Source of the DNA: an uncultured Collinsella sp.
GTDB taxonomy: Bacteria; Actinomycetota; Coriobacteriia; Coriobacteriales; Coriobacteriaceae
Assembly (NCBI GenBank): GCA_934654835.1
Contig: CAKUGY010000008.1
Coordinates: 36,367 to 100,366 of the forward strand
Direction: 5' to 3'
DNA: 64,000 nucleotides
Within the stretch, counting starts at the first letter, position 1; the number at the start of each line of letters is the position of its first letter. Below, piece by piece: positions 1-7,860 of this stretch. Below the pieces are notes generated by a model, which saw nothing but the letters and a program-made list of their open reading frames with translations, did not search any database and was not told the DNA's origin. Made by a program: the position numbers and the translations under genes.

Positions 1-360
1 GGTCGACTTGGCGTCGACCTCATCCATCGTCAAAAGGCTGCCCGCGCCGTCGATGCAATCCTGCAGCACAGTGCGCTCGTCATCGGTGGCATAGTCGCCA
101 TACATGTTCATGATGATCTGGGCGCGCATCTCCAGGGAATCGCGCTTGGCCTCCATCGAGGCGTTCCACTCCTGCATGGAACCATAGCCATCGCCGCGAT
201 AGTCAACAGGCTGTACCAGCGTCGTCTCGGAGGGCGTGGACCCAACAGCGTCGGACAGCGTCGCCGCGTGGGCCTCGGTTGCGCCGGCGCCCACCAATAA
301 CGCCACGGAAAGGGCGGCAGAAAGGGCGGCGGCTTTCGGTTTTCGTGAATCGATCCTCAT
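1..360 (-). CDS. Secreted protein of unknown function, N-terminal part only
   Basis: The gene runs off the left edge of the window; 120 codons are visible. The ATG at 358-360 is preceded by a clear ribosome site (GGAGG, 8 nt upstream). The first ~32 residues form a typical Sec signal peptide: a basic start (MRIDSRKPK), an Ala/Leu/Val-rich core, and a probable cleavage site at AHA-A. The exported part visible here is acidic and helical-looking, with no domain I recognise. It may be a cell-wall or envelope protein, but that is inference from the signal peptide alone. A -10-like TACTAT lies at 426-431 on the same strand. Confidence 0.75.
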   Translation of the reverse strand, partial: MRIDSRKPKAAALSAALSVALLVGAGATEAHAATLSDAVGSTPSETTLVQPVDYRGDGYGSMQEWNASMEAKRDSLEMRAQIIMNMYGDYATDDERTVLQDCIDGAGSLLTMDEVDAKST

Positions 361-531
361 GTAGCTGGAAACCTCCGTAGTGAATTTTTGCTGCGTTTGA
401 GCTGCGTGTGATTCGATCGCGCTGCATAGTACCCCGAGCAATTCGCGACCTGCAGTTTTTCTCAAAAGGTGCACGTCATTTGCGTAAAACGAACATTCAC
501 TCAACAGGAGTTTTCCACAACTCGCATGCAT
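361..531. other. Intergenic region upstream of the secreted protein gene
   Basis: No gene is visible. On the minus strand it holds the ribosome site of the secreted-protein gene and a possible -10 box (TACTAT, complement of 426-431) without a convincing -35 box, so a promoter here is only suggested. Confidence 0.4.
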
Positions 532-565
532 AAAGCGTGCCGAAAACCCTGTTTCGGCACGCTTT
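532..565. terminator. Perfect 14-bp stem-loop, possible second terminator
   Basis: AAAGCGTGCCGAAA and its exact complement enclose a 6-nt loop. The T tract after the stem is short on both strands, so it is a weaker terminator than the neighbouring 572-612 hairpin. Tandem hairpins after metY are the simplest reading. Confidence 0.5.
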
Positions 566-571
566 CTATGC

Positions 572-612
572 AAAAAAGACGTCTGCGCAAACATTGTTCG
601 CACAGGCGTCTT
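572..612 (-). terminator. Rho-independent terminator of metY
   Basis: On the minus strand a stem of about 14 bp (two G-T wobbles) is followed by six T residues (complement of 572-577). It lies about 60 nt after the metY stop codon. Confidence 0.8.
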
Positions 613-672
613 GAGCAGGCATTTTATGCAGTTATACCCATCGAGTCGCAAGGGGGCCTTGCACAAGTCGCC

Positions 673-1983
673 CTACTCGTCCAGCGCGGCGAAGGCCTGC
701 TTCAGATCCCAAATGATGTCCTCGGCGTTCTCGGTACCGATGGAAAGACGGATCGTGGAGGGCGTGATGTTCTGCTCGGCAAGCTCCTCGGCAGAGAGCT
801 GGGAGTGCGTGGTGGTAGCCGGGTGCACGACGAGCGACTTGACGTCGGCCACGTTGGCGAGCAGCGAGAACACCTGCAGGTGATCGATGAACTTCCAAGC
901 GGCCTCCTGGCCACCCTTAATCTCAAAGGTAAAGATCGAGGCACCGCCGTTGGGGAAGTACTCCTTGTAGAGCTCGTGATCGGGGTGCTCAGGCAGGCTC
1001 GGGTGGTTCACCTTGGCGACATGGCCGTCGCCGATCAAGAACTCAACAACCTTCTTGGTGTTCTCGACATGGCGATCAACGCGCAGCGACAGGGTCTCGG
1101 TGCCCTGGAGCAAGACCCAGGCGTTGAACGGGCTGATGCAGGCGCCCTCGTCACGCAGCAGGATAGCGCGGACATAGGTTGCGAAGGCGGCAGGACCAGC
1201 AGCCTCGGCAAACGAGACGCCATGGTAGGAGGGGTTGGGCTCGGCGATCTGGGCGTACTTGCCGCTTGCCTTCCAATCGAAGTTACCGCCGTCGACGATC
1301 ACACCGCCCAGCGAGGTGCCGTGGCCACCGATGAACTTGGTCGCGGAGTGGACAACGATGTTGGCGCCGTGCTCCAGCGGACGGAACAGGTACGGGGTGC
1401 CGAAGGTGTTGTCGACGACAACCGGCAGACCGTGCTTCTTGGCGACCTCAGAGATGGCATCGATGTTGGGGATGTCGGAGTTGGGGTTGCCGAGCGTCTC
1501 GAGGTAGATGACCGTGGTGTTGTCCTTGATGGCACCCTCGACCTCGTCCAGGTTATGGGCATCGACAAACGTGGTCTCGACGCCAAACTGGGAGAGCGTG
1601 TGCTCCAGCAGGTTGTAGGAACCACCGTAGATGGTCTTCTGGGCCACCACATGGTCACCGGCCTGGGCGAGTGCCTGCAGGGTGTAGGTGATAGCGGCAG
1701 CACCGGAAGCAACGGCGAGGCCGGCCACGCCGCCCTCGAGCGCGGCGATACGGTCCTCAAAGACGCCCTGGGTGGAGTTGGTCAGACGACCGTAGATGTT
1801 ACCGGCGTCGGCAAGGCCAAAGCGGTCGGCGGCGTGCTGGGCGTTGCGGAACACGTAGCTCGTGGTCTGATAGATAGGCACGGCGCGGGCATCGGATGCG
1901 GGATCGGCGCTCTCCTGGCCAACGTGCAGCTGCAGGGTATCGAAACCAAAGGTGTGCTCAGGGTTGTTGATGAACTGGCTCAT
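673..1983 (-). CDS. metY: O-acetylhomoserine aminocarboxypropyltransferase (sulfhydrylase)
   Basis: A 436-residue PLP-dependent enzyme of the Cys/Met metabolism family. The family makes homocysteine directly from O-acetylhomoserine and sulfide. The PLP lysine is K216 in the motif HSATKFIGGHG, and the cofactor-binding SGAAA stretch is near residue 93. The length is usual for MetY; cystathionine gamma-synthases are about 50 residues shorter. The ATG at 1983 is chosen because AAGGAG lies 7 nt upstream and the protein starts MSQF; the open frame continues upstream without a ribosome site. A separate small reading frame (2046-2099) precedes it in the 5' leader, and a strong promoter lies at 2168-2196. 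The divergent LysR gene is a plausible regulator. Confidence 0.93.
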   Translation of the reverse strand: MSQFINNPEHTFGFDTLQLHVGQESADPASDARAVPIYQTTSYVFRNAQHAADRFGLADAGNIYGRLTNSTQGVFEDRIAALEGGVAGLAVASGAAAITYTLQALAQAGDHVVAQKTIYGGSYNLLEHTLSQFGVETTFVDAHNLDEVEGAIKDNTTVIYLETLGNPNSDIPNIDAISEVAKKHGLPVVVDNTFGTPYLFRPLEHGANIVVHSATKFIGGHGTSLGGVIVDGGNFDWKASGKYAQIAEPNPSYHGVSFAEAAGPAAFATYVRAILLRDEGACISPFNAWVLLQGTETLSLRVDRHVENTKKVVEFLIGDGHVAKVNHPSLPEHPDHELYKEYFPNGGASIFTFEIKGGQEAAWKFIDHLQVFSLLANVADVKSLVVHPATTTHSQLSAEELAEQNITPSTIRLSIGTENAEDIIWDLKQAFAALDE

Positions 1984-2045
1984 GGTGATCTCCTTGATCG
2001 AACAAAAGTAAATAAATAAGAGAGAAGTAAGTCGCTGTCTCCTGA

Positions 2046-2099
2046 TCACGCCGACGGGCGCAAACAGGAGCCCGGCATTCGTCTTGGCAAGCAATTCAT
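2046..2099 (-). CDS. Candidate 17-residue leader peptide upstream of metY
   Basis: The frame encodes MNCLPRRMPGSCLRPSA. Its ATG has an excellent ribosome site (AAAGGAG, 8 nt upstream), better than many real genes here. It lies between the metY promoter and the metY start, about 60 nt before that start, in a different frame. It has two Cys codons and an internal Met codon. The stop codon lies in the loop between CTCCTG (within the small frame) and CAGGAG just after it, which could pair. Cys-containing leader peptides that control sulfur genes are known in other Actinobacteria; whether this is one is inference. Confidence 0.45.
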   Translation of the reverse strand: MNCLPRRMPGSCLRPSA

Positions 2100-2167
2100 A
2101 TGCGGGTCTCCTTTCGCATCCCGGTTTCGTGGTCGGCCTAATTACCTACCGCCTTTGTGTGTTTTGA

Positions 2168-2196
2168 ATAGTACGAGCATTGTTTCGCTCGGTCAA
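2168..2196 (-). promoter_or_regulatory. metY promoter with inverted repeat in the spacer
   Basis: On the minus strand: -35 TTGACC (2191-2196), 17-nt spacer, -10 TACTAT (2168-2173). The spacer edges carry CGAGC (2174-2178) and GCTCG (2187-2191), an inverted repeat that overlaps the -35 box and could be a regulator site. Confidence 0.75.
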
Positions 2197-2256
2197 TCAC
2201 TTAAAAGCGCTAACCTGTTATCGGTTTTATAGATAGCAATCGAAAGGATGGCGTCG

Positions 2257-3195
2257 ATGACCCTTCAGCAACTTCGCTTTCTGATCGCCGTGGCAGAGTC
2301 CGGCTCAATCAACGCCGCAGCTCAGCGCCTCTATACCGCTCAGTCCAACATCTCAAACGCCGTCAAAAGCCTAGAACAGGAACTCCACTTGGAAATCTTT
2401 ACGCGCTCCAGCCGCGGTGTCACGCTCACCAACGACGGTACCGAGCTTTTGGGTTATGCGCGCCAGGTTGTAGAACAGGCCGATATGCTCGAGGCACGTT
2501 ACGAGGACGGCGGCACCCCGCAAGCCCGCCTTGCCATCTCCGCCCAGCACTATGCCTTTTCGGTCGAAGCCTTCGTCAACGTGGTCGAGCGTTGCCGCGA
2601 CAGCAAGTTCGAGTTCATCATGCGCGAGACCACCACATCGCAGATCATCGACGACGTCCGCGCATTTCGCAGCGACATCGGCATCCTGTATCTGGACGAC
2701 TTTAATGCGCGCGTCCTGCAGAAGGCTTTTGCCGACGCGCGCGCGAGCTTCCACCCCCTCTTTGACGCAAAGGTCCACGTATTCGTAAGCGAGCGCCACC
2801 CGCTCGCCCGACGCCCGCAGCTGTCCCTTGCCGACCTTTCGCCCTACACCCGCTACAGCTTTGAGCAGGGCACCTCGAACTCCTTCTATTACGCCGAGGA
2901 GCCGTTTAGCTATATTCCCTGCGACCGCAATATCCGCGTGTCCGACCGCGGCACGCTCACCAACCTACTCATCACCTCGAACGGCTACACCTTGTCGACC
3001 GGCGTGCTCTCCAACGAAATGCAATGGGGCATGGCATCGATTCCGTTGGCAGACGCCCCGACGATGCGCGTGGGCTACATCATGCACGACGAGCGCAAGC
3101 CCTCTCCCCTGCTGCAGCAATATCTCGATGAGCTCGACCGCATCATCCGCGAAAGCCGGCCATCTGGAGACGGGGTAGATATCGTAGATTGCTAG
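2257..3195 (+). CDS. LysR family transcriptional regulator
   Basis: A 312-residue protein with the LysR winged helix-turn-helix in the first ~65 residues (MTLQQLRFLIAVAESGS, then AAQRLYTAQSNISNAVKSLE) and a periplasmic-binding-like effector domain after about residue 90. The ATG at 2257 is preferred over the one at 2248 because AAAGGA lies 8 nt before it. It is divergent from metY with about 270 bp between the two, the usual layout for a LysR protein and its target. This suggests control of sulfur amino acid synthesis, as CysB/CmbR-type regulators do, but no ligand can be read from the sequence. Confidence 0.88.
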   Translation: MTLQQLRFLIAVAESGSINAAAQRLYTAQSNISNAVKSLEQELHLEIFTRSSRGVTLTNDGTELLGYARQVVEQADMLEARYEDGGTPQARLAISAQHYAFSVEAFVNVVERCRDSKFEFIMRETTTSQIIDDVRAFRSDIGILYLDDFNARVLQKAFADARASFHPLFDAKVHVFVSERHPLARRPQLSLADLSPYTRYSFEQGTSNSFYYAEEPFSYIPCDRNIRVSDRGTLTNLLITSNGYTLSTGVLSNEMQWGMASIPLADAPTMRVGYIMHDERKPSPLLQQYLDELDRIIRESRPSGDGVDIVDC

Positions 3196-3258
3196 CCCCC
3201 GACGGGCATGGCGCTACAATGGTCACTCACGAGAGAAGCACTCAGCGAAAGGAACCAT

Positions 3259-3744
3259 GTGAAGGTCATCATCTATACCGACGGCTCGGCCCGATCAAAT
3301 CCGGGACGCGGCGGCTATGGTGCCGTACTCAAATACACCAACCCCGCCGGCAAGACCTTCACCTCCGAGCTTTCGCGCGGCTATGCCAAGACCACCAACA
3401 ACCGCATGGAGCTCATGGCCGTCATCGTGGCGCTCGAAGCGCTCAACCGCCCCTGCGAGGTCGAGGTCCATTCCGACTCGCAGTACGTCGTCAATGCCTT
3501 TAACAAGCATTGGATCGACGGCTGGAAAAAGCGCGGTTGGAAGACCGCCAACAAGCAGCCCGTTAAGAACCGCGACCTGTGGGAACGCCTGATCACCGCA
3601 AAGAGCAAGCACAAGGTCGAGTTCATCTGGGTTAAGGGTCATGCCGGCCACGAGCTCAACGAACGCTGCGACGAGCTCGCCACCACTGCAGCCGACGGCG
3701 CCAACCTCGATATCGACACCGGCTTTAACGAGAGCGACCTGTAA
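3259..3744 (+). CDS. rnhA: Ribonuclease HI
   Basis: A 161-residue enzyme that degrades RNA in RNA-DNA hybrids (primers, R-loops). All four acidic active-site residues are present: D8 (YTDGS), E51 (NNRMEL), D73 (HSDSQYV) and D138 (CDELA); H128 is the usual assisting histidine. It starts at GTG 3259 with GAAAGGAAC just upstream; the frame can be read further back but lacks a ribosome site. A -10-like TACAAT at 3215-3220 may begin its transcript. It stands alone between the LysR gene and the oxidoreductase. Confidence 0.94.
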   Translation: MKVIIYTDGSARSNPGRGGYGAVLKYTNPAGKTFTSELSRGYAKTTNNRMELMAVIVALEALNRPCEVEVHSDSQYVVNAFNKHWIDGWKKRGWKTANKQPVKNRDLWERLITAKSKHKVEFIWVKGHAGHELNERCDELATTAADGANLDIDTGFNESDL

Positions 3745-3817
3745 CGGCGTTTTCGCACGTTTTTTCGTTCTCCCGCGCTACACTCATCCTGTAGACCAAA
3801 CAACGCAAGGGGGACAT

Positions 3818-4924
3818 ATGCTGCGCATCGCGACCATCGGCACATCCATGATCACCGACGACTTCATCCAGGTCGTCAACGCCAACGACCTGGCTGCATT
3901 CGTGGGCACGCTCTCGCGCAATGCCGAGCGCGGCGCCGCCTTTACCGCTGAGCACGGCGGCGAGCGCAACTTCACCGCACTCGATGAGCTCGCGTCCGCC
4001 GACGATGTCGATGCCGTCTATATTGGCAGTCCTAACGCACTTCACCACGAGCAGGCCCTTGCCTGCATCGCCGGCGGCAAACACGTCATCGTCGAGAAGC
4101 CCTTCTGCGCCACCGAGGCACAGGCGCTGGAGGTCTTCCGCGCCGCCGAAGCAGCGGGCGTTGTAGCCCTCGAGGCCATGCGCCCCCTCCATGACCCCGC
4201 CTTCCACGCCATCGAGGACGCCTTAGGCGAGATTGCGCCCATTCGCCGCGCTTCGCTGCGCTTTGGCAAATATTCTTCGCGCTACAACGAGGTTCTCGCG
4301 GGACGTGCCACCAATATCTTCGACTGCCACATGGCATCGGGGTCCCTCATGGATATCGGCGTCTACACTGTCGAGCCCATGGTCGAGATCTTCGGCATGC
4401 CCTCCGGCCTCACCAGCATGACCACGTTGCTGGATCCCGCCACGCAACAGCTCACGAACGGACCCATCGACGGCTGCGGTTCCATCCTCGCCAGCTACGG
4501 CGGCGGCCGCATCTCCGTCGAACTGGCGCACTCCAAGATCACGAACGACTTGCTGCCCTCGCAAATCGAAGGCGAGCGCGGCACCATCCAGATCGACCAT
4601 CTGTCCACACCCCGCAACGTGCACATCGACTACCGCGGCGATGTCGTGCGCGGGTCGGCCACCGAGGCCCCGCGCGAGCAGGGCGACAACGGCCGCGTGC
4701 TCGACCTGCCAAAGTCGAGCAACACCATGGAATATGAGCTCGCCGACTTTATCACCGCCATCGGCGGCATCGATAACGTTAAGGAAGAGATTTGGGAAAC
4801 CCCGGCCGGGCGCCACGAGCTTGGCCATTACCGCGACGTCACGCTTGTCTCACTGCGTATTATGGATGCCGTGCGCCAACAGGCCGGCATCGCCTTCCCC
4901 GCCGATTCGGTCAAGCAGGCCTAG
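3818..4924 (+). CDS. Gfo/Idh/MocA family NAD(P)-dependent oxidoreductase
   Basis: A 368-residue protein with an N-terminal Rossmann fold (MLRIATIGTS) and the family signature EKP with catalytic-region lysine K94 (VIVEKPF). The C-terminal half is the usual alpha/beta substrate domain. Members oxidise or reduce sugars, inositols or related compounds; the substrate cannot be told here. The ATG at 3818 follows AAGGGGGACAT, a good ribosome site. The stop is 2 nt before the acylphosphatase gene, so the two are probably co-transcribed. Confidence 0.88.
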   Translation: MLRIATIGTSMITDDFIQVVNANDLAAFVGTLSRNAERGAAFTAEHGGERNFTALDELASADDVDAVYIGSPNALHHEQALACIAGGKHVIVEKPFCATEAQALEVFRAAEAAGVVALEAMRPLHDPAFHAIEDALGEIAPIRRASLRFGKYSSRYNEVLAGRATNIFDCHMASGSLMDIGVYTVEPMVEIFGMPSGLTSMTTLLDPATQQLTNGPIDGCGSILASYGGGRISVELAHSKITNDLLPSQIEGERGTIQIDHLSTPRNVHIDYRGDVVRGSATEAPREQGDNGRVLDLPKSSNTMEYELADFITAIGGIDNVKEEIWETPAGRHELGHYRDVTLVSLRIMDAVRQQAGIAFPADSVKQA

Positions 4925-4926
4925 CG

Positions 4927-5328
4927 ATGGGTTTCTTCGACAAGCTCTTCTCTGGCGTCAATCGCGAACCCCAAAAACCCACTGACGTCGAACTCGAGCT
5001 GCGCCGCAGGCTTACCGTGCTGGCAAGTGACGAGGCCACTCAAGACACTCCCCTGCGCTATTTCTTGCGCTGGACGGGGCAAGTCCAGGGCGTCGGTTTT
5101 CGCTTTACCAACACCAACCTCGCGCAGGCACGCGCACTCACCGGTTGGGTGCGCAATATGGAAGACGGCTCGGTCGAGATGGAGGTGCAGGGCGCACCGG
5201 CGAATATCCTGTCTCAGCTCGAGGCGCTTCATGCCTCCTACGAGCGGATGGGAACGCGTTTTCGCCTTGCAGATGCCCAGGCCCAAGCCCCGCTTGCCAA
5301 TGAAGACGGTTTCAGTCCTCGTTATTAG
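4927..5328 (+). CDS. acyP: Acylphosphatase with N-terminal extension
   Basis: The C-terminal ~95 residues are an acylphosphatase domain: the phosphate loop VQGVGFR with its catalytic arginine, and GWVRNMEDGSVE with the catalytic asparagine. These enzymes hydrolyse acyl phosphates such as carbamoyl or acetyl phosphate. At 133 residues it is longer than the usual ~90-100 because of a ~40-residue, mostly charged N-terminal part (MGFFDKLFSG). It begins 2 nt after the preceding gene; a later internal start cannot be excluded. Confidence 0.85.
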   Translation: MGFFDKLFSGVNREPQKPTDVELELRRRLTVLASDEATQDTPLRYFLRWTGQVQGVGFRFTNTNLAQARALTGWVRNMEDGSVEMEVQGAPANILSQLEALHASYERMGTRFRLADAQAQAPLANEDGFSPRY

Positions 5329-5389
5329 TATTGTGTGCTAAATACGGTATCATTTAAGTACGACCGTTGATAGAGAAGAGGCGAGGCGC

Positions 5390-5770
5390 ATGGCAGTGCA
5401 AAGAAGAAATACCAAGCAGCGGAAGCTGGTTCTTGATGCCGTACGCCAAAGCTATAACCATCCTACCGCTGACGAAATCTACAACGTCGTGCGCGCGCAG
5501 GATGACAAGATCAGCCGCGGCACGGTCTACCGCAACCTCAACCTCTTGGCCGATGCTGGGGAGATTCTCTCTATCAAGACGCCGGGCGGCAGCCGCTTCG
5601 ATCGCACCATCGAGCCGCATGCGCATATCATCTGCTCCTCGTGCGGTCGCGTCATCGACGTGCCGCTCCCCTTCGACACCCAGCTCGATACCAAAGCGTC
5701 CGAGCAAATCGGCTGGAACGTCACCTCGCACTACACCATCTTCGAGGGCCTTTGCCCCGACTGCCGGTAG
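5390..5770 (+). CDS. perR: Fur family regulator, PerR type
   Basis: A 126-residue winged-helix metalloregulator. The DNA-recognition helix is RGTVYRNLNLL. The five regulatory metal ligands of PerR are all present (H24, D71, H77, H79, D90), and the last is Asp as in PerR rather than Glu as in Fur. Structural zinc cysteines are C82/C85 and C122/C125. PerR proteins sense peroxide by metal-catalysed histidine oxidation and repress oxidative-stress genes. The ribosome site is AAGAGGCGAGG. The stop codon is also the first base triplet of the long inverted repeat that follows. Confidence 0.88.
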   Translation: MAVQRRNTKQRKLVLDAVRQSYNHPTADEIYNVVRAQDDKISRGTVYRNLNLLADAGEILSIKTPGGSRFDRTIEPHAHIICSSCGRVIDVPLPFDTQLDTKASEQIGWNVTSHYTIFEGLCPDCR

Positions 5771-5851
5771 ATATTTGGGACATGCCTTAAAATCTACCTT
5801 TCCACCGTCATGCGGCCAAAAGTAGATTTCTAGGCATGTCCCAAAAATCTA
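5768..5851. repeat. Fold-back element joining the stop codons of perR and the HAD gene
   Basis: Two arms of 30 bp (5768-5797 and 5822-5851) match at about 27 positions as inverted repeats; both contain GGGACATGCC. The loop is about 24 nt. The outermost TAG on each side is the stop codon of one of the two convergent genes. It probably works as a bidirectional terminator; its size suggests a MITE/REP-like element. Confidence 0.8.
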
Positions 5852-6646
5852 CTCGGCGAGCAGGCGACGCAGTTCCTCTTCCACCGTTCGCACATAGCGG
5901 ACACGGTCGTTGATGCCGCGCATAGTGGGATTGCAGTTTTCCATCAGATAGGGATGCCCAACGACGTTGAGCATATCGCGATCGTTCTCATTGTCGCCAA
6001 ACGCCATCATCTCATCAGGCGAAATCCCCAGCGCGCGACCGTAGCCGGCAAGCGCGGAACCTTTGCCCGAACCAAAACCGATAAAGTCCGTCCATTCGGT
6101 TCCCGACGTCATGACATCAACCCGGTCGCTAAAGTGACGCTCGAAATACTCCAATGCCGCAGGCTGCTCTGCCTCGGGCGTCTGAAATGCAATCTTAATG
6201 ACATCCTCGTCGATGTCCTCGGGACGGTCGACCACCGCCACATCGCAATGGACCTCGTAACGCAAGTGGTCCACAAACGCATCGTTGCCGCTCATGGCGT
6301 AGAGGTGTCCCTCACAGGAAAGAGTAACGTCGGCATGGGGGTAGGCGACCACGGCGTTCGCGATATCCATCGCCAGGTCACGTTCCATAGAGCGCTTGAC
6401 GACGGCACGCCCCTCACTCATGACCAGGGCGCCGTTTTCGCACACGTAGCCCAGCTCATCGGCCACCGGGGCAAACAGATAGCGCAAGCTCGCATATTGA
6501 CGACCACTCGCCGGCATAAAAACAATGCCACGACGGTGCAGCTCATCGATGAGCTCAAATGCCTCGGGACGCGGCTCGCGCTCCCCCGGATGCAGTAACG
6601 TGCCGTCCAGATCACACGCGATTAGCTTGATTCCTTCAAGACCCAT
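5849..6646 (-). CDS. HAD superfamily hydrolase, Cof type
   Basis: A 265-residue phosphatase of the Cof subfamily. Motif I is DLDGTLL with the nucleophilic aspartate; motif IV is GDNENDRDML near the C-terminus, and the lysine of motif III lies in the FGSGKGSAL region. Such enzymes hydrolyse sugar phosphates or flavin/pyridoxal phosphates, and the substrate is not predictable. The ATG at 6646 follows GGGGGA with 6 nt spacing; the upstream ATG at 6664 has no such site. It is convergent with perR. Confidence 0.87.
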   Translation of the reverse strand: MGLEGIKLIACDLDGTLLHPGEREPRPEAFELIDELHRRGIVFMPASGRQYASLRYLFAPVADELGYVCENGALVMSEGRAVVKRSMERDLAMDIANAVVAYPHADVTLSCEGHLYAMSGNDAFVDHLRYEVHCDVAVVDRPEDIDEDVIKIAFQTPEAEQPAALEYFERHFSDRVDVMTSGTEWTDFIGFGSGKGSALAGYGRALGISPDEMMAFGDNENDRDMLNVVGHPYLMENCNPTMRGINDRVRYVRTVEEELRRLLAE

Positions 6647-6676
6647 GTGCTTCCCCCAAAGCATCTCATCAACAGC

Positions 6677-6717
6677 AAGACGGACTTTGATTGATTGCCT
6701 CTCAAAGTCCGTCTTGC
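6677..6717. terminator. 15-bp perfect stem-loop between the UreE-like and HAD genes
   Basis: Perfect 15-bp arms (CAAGACGGACTTTGA and its complement) with an 11-nt loop. There is no T tract, so it could be an attenuator or RNA-stability element in the minus-strand transcript rather than a classic terminator. Confidence 0.55.
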
Positions 6718-6729
6718 ATATATGCGCGC

Positions 6730-7308
6730 TTACTTACGCGCCCTTTTTACGATCGTAAAGTCTGGAGCCATGCTCACAACGACATCTGCCGCGCTCGACG
6801 CAAAGCGTCGGCTGGCATCGAGCTCGCGCGTAACCACCGAGAGTCGAACGCCCTCGATACCCCGGAGCATGCGGCCCAAAATCGGTTGCACCGGCGTATA
6901 CATGCGCACGGTATGATCATCCGAGTCACGTCGGAAGAGCGGCGCGTGCATGTTGCCGATCTCCCAACACGCATGCGCGAGCGCAATCGGGTCCGTGCGG
7001 TCAACTTCGACCAGATAGACCTCGGCGCTGCGCAGGCGCACGACAACCGCTACGGGCACCGTGCCCGAACGGTCAATGGCAAGCACGTCACCGTCGGCAA
7101 GTCGTTCACTGTCAGCAACGCCCGGTCCAATATCAACCGTACGTCCCAGCTCCGTGATGCCCACAAATGCGCGGACATCCGCCTGATCCCAATCGAGCAC
7201 CAGCTCATCAATCTCAAAGACGCCACCCAACTCCCGGCGAAGCAGAAGCTCATAGGACGGGTCGTTAAGATTTCCCAAGCACGTCGTCGAAACCAGGCTT
7301 ACAGACAT
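6730..7308 (-). CDS. UreE-like protein (urease accessory type), no urease nearby
   Basis: A 192-residue protein. Its C-terminal half resembles the UreE nickel-chaperone domain (AHACWEIGNMHAPLF corresponds to the family's ALAHHLGNRH-like segment). The N-terminal half is beta-rich like the UreE peptide-binding domain. UreE normally delivers nickel to urease; no ure gene is visible in this window and the His-rich C-terminal tail is absent. It starts 3 nt after the FKBP gene's stop, so translation is coupled. A role in handling a metal for another enzyme is possible. The family call is moderately sure and the function is open. Confidence 0.6.
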   Translation of the reverse strand: MSVSLVSTTCLGNLNDPSYELLLRRELGGVFEIDELVLDWDQADVRAFVGITELGRTVDIGPGVADSERLADGDVLAIDRSGTVPVAVVVRLRSAEVYLVEVDRTDPIALAHACWEIGNMHAPLFRRDSDDHTVRMYTPVQPILGRMLRGIEGVRLSVVTRELDASRRFASSAADVVVSMAPDFTIVKRARK

Positions 7309-7311
7309 CGG

Positions 7312-7740
7312 CTAGTCCTCGACCTCGACAAGCTCAATGTCAAAGTTGAGGTCCTTGCCAGCCAGCTCGTGGTTGGCGTCGAGCGTCACGGCCTCGGGCG
7401 TCACGTCGATGACCACGGCGGGGACGGGCATGCCGCTCGGCGTGGACAGGAAGAGCTTCATGCCCTTCTCGATCTGCTCGATGTTGGGAACCTGCTCGGC
7501 CGGGAAGGTCAGGACCATCTCGGGGTTATGCTCGCCGTAGGCGTCGGCAGCCGGGATGTGCACGGTCTTCTTCTCGCCCACCTGCATATCGACCACAGCG
7601 GCATCGAAGCCCTTGATCATCTGACCGGCACCGCAGGTAAACTCCAGCGGCTCGCCGCGATCGTAGGAGCTGTCGAACTGCGTGCCGTCGTCGAGCGTGC
7701 CACGATAATGGGTCTTGACCTTCTTGCCCTGGTTGGACAT
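7312..7740 (-). CDS. FKBP-type peptidyl-prolyl isomerase, SlyD-like
   Basis: A 142-residue cytoplasmic prolyl isomerase/chaperone. It has the FKBP start (THYRGTLDDGTQFDSS), the inserted-flap arrangement of SlyD-type proteins after GEKKTVHIPAADAYGE, and a return to the FKBP fold at the end (LNFDIELVEV). SlyD proteins often bind nickel through a His-rich tail; that tail is missing here. The neighbouring UreE-like gene 3 nt downstream makes a metal-handling pair worth considering. The ATG at 7740 has GGAGG 5 nt upstream. Confidence 0.9.
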   Translation of the reverse strand: MSNQGKKVKTHYRGTLDDGTQFDSSYDRGEPLEFTCGAGQMIKGFDAAVVDMQVGEKKTVHIPAADAYGEHNPEMVLTFPAEQVPNIEQIEKGMKLFLSTPSGMPVPAVVIDVTPEAVTLDANHELAGKDLNFDIELVEVED

Positions 7741-7860
7741 GGTAACCTCCGTAATAAGGGCGGCACACAAAGCTGGCCGCCATGAACATATGGCGCTAAC
7801 TATACCCTAGTCATACAATTTGAAGACAGTTTGCAAAGAAACGCTGCAACCGGAGGAACC

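Noticed and set aside
469..2019. Long plus-strand frame opposite metY
   Set aside because: Covers the terminators and the antisense of MetY; product is low-complexity and resembles nothing.
1984..2247. SAM or cobalamin riboswitch in the metY leader
   Set aside because: No conserved riboswitch core could be recognised; the small reading frame explains the leader better.
6730..7308. A urease system
   Set aside because: Only the UreE-like gene exists here; no UreABC or UreFGD genes are visible.
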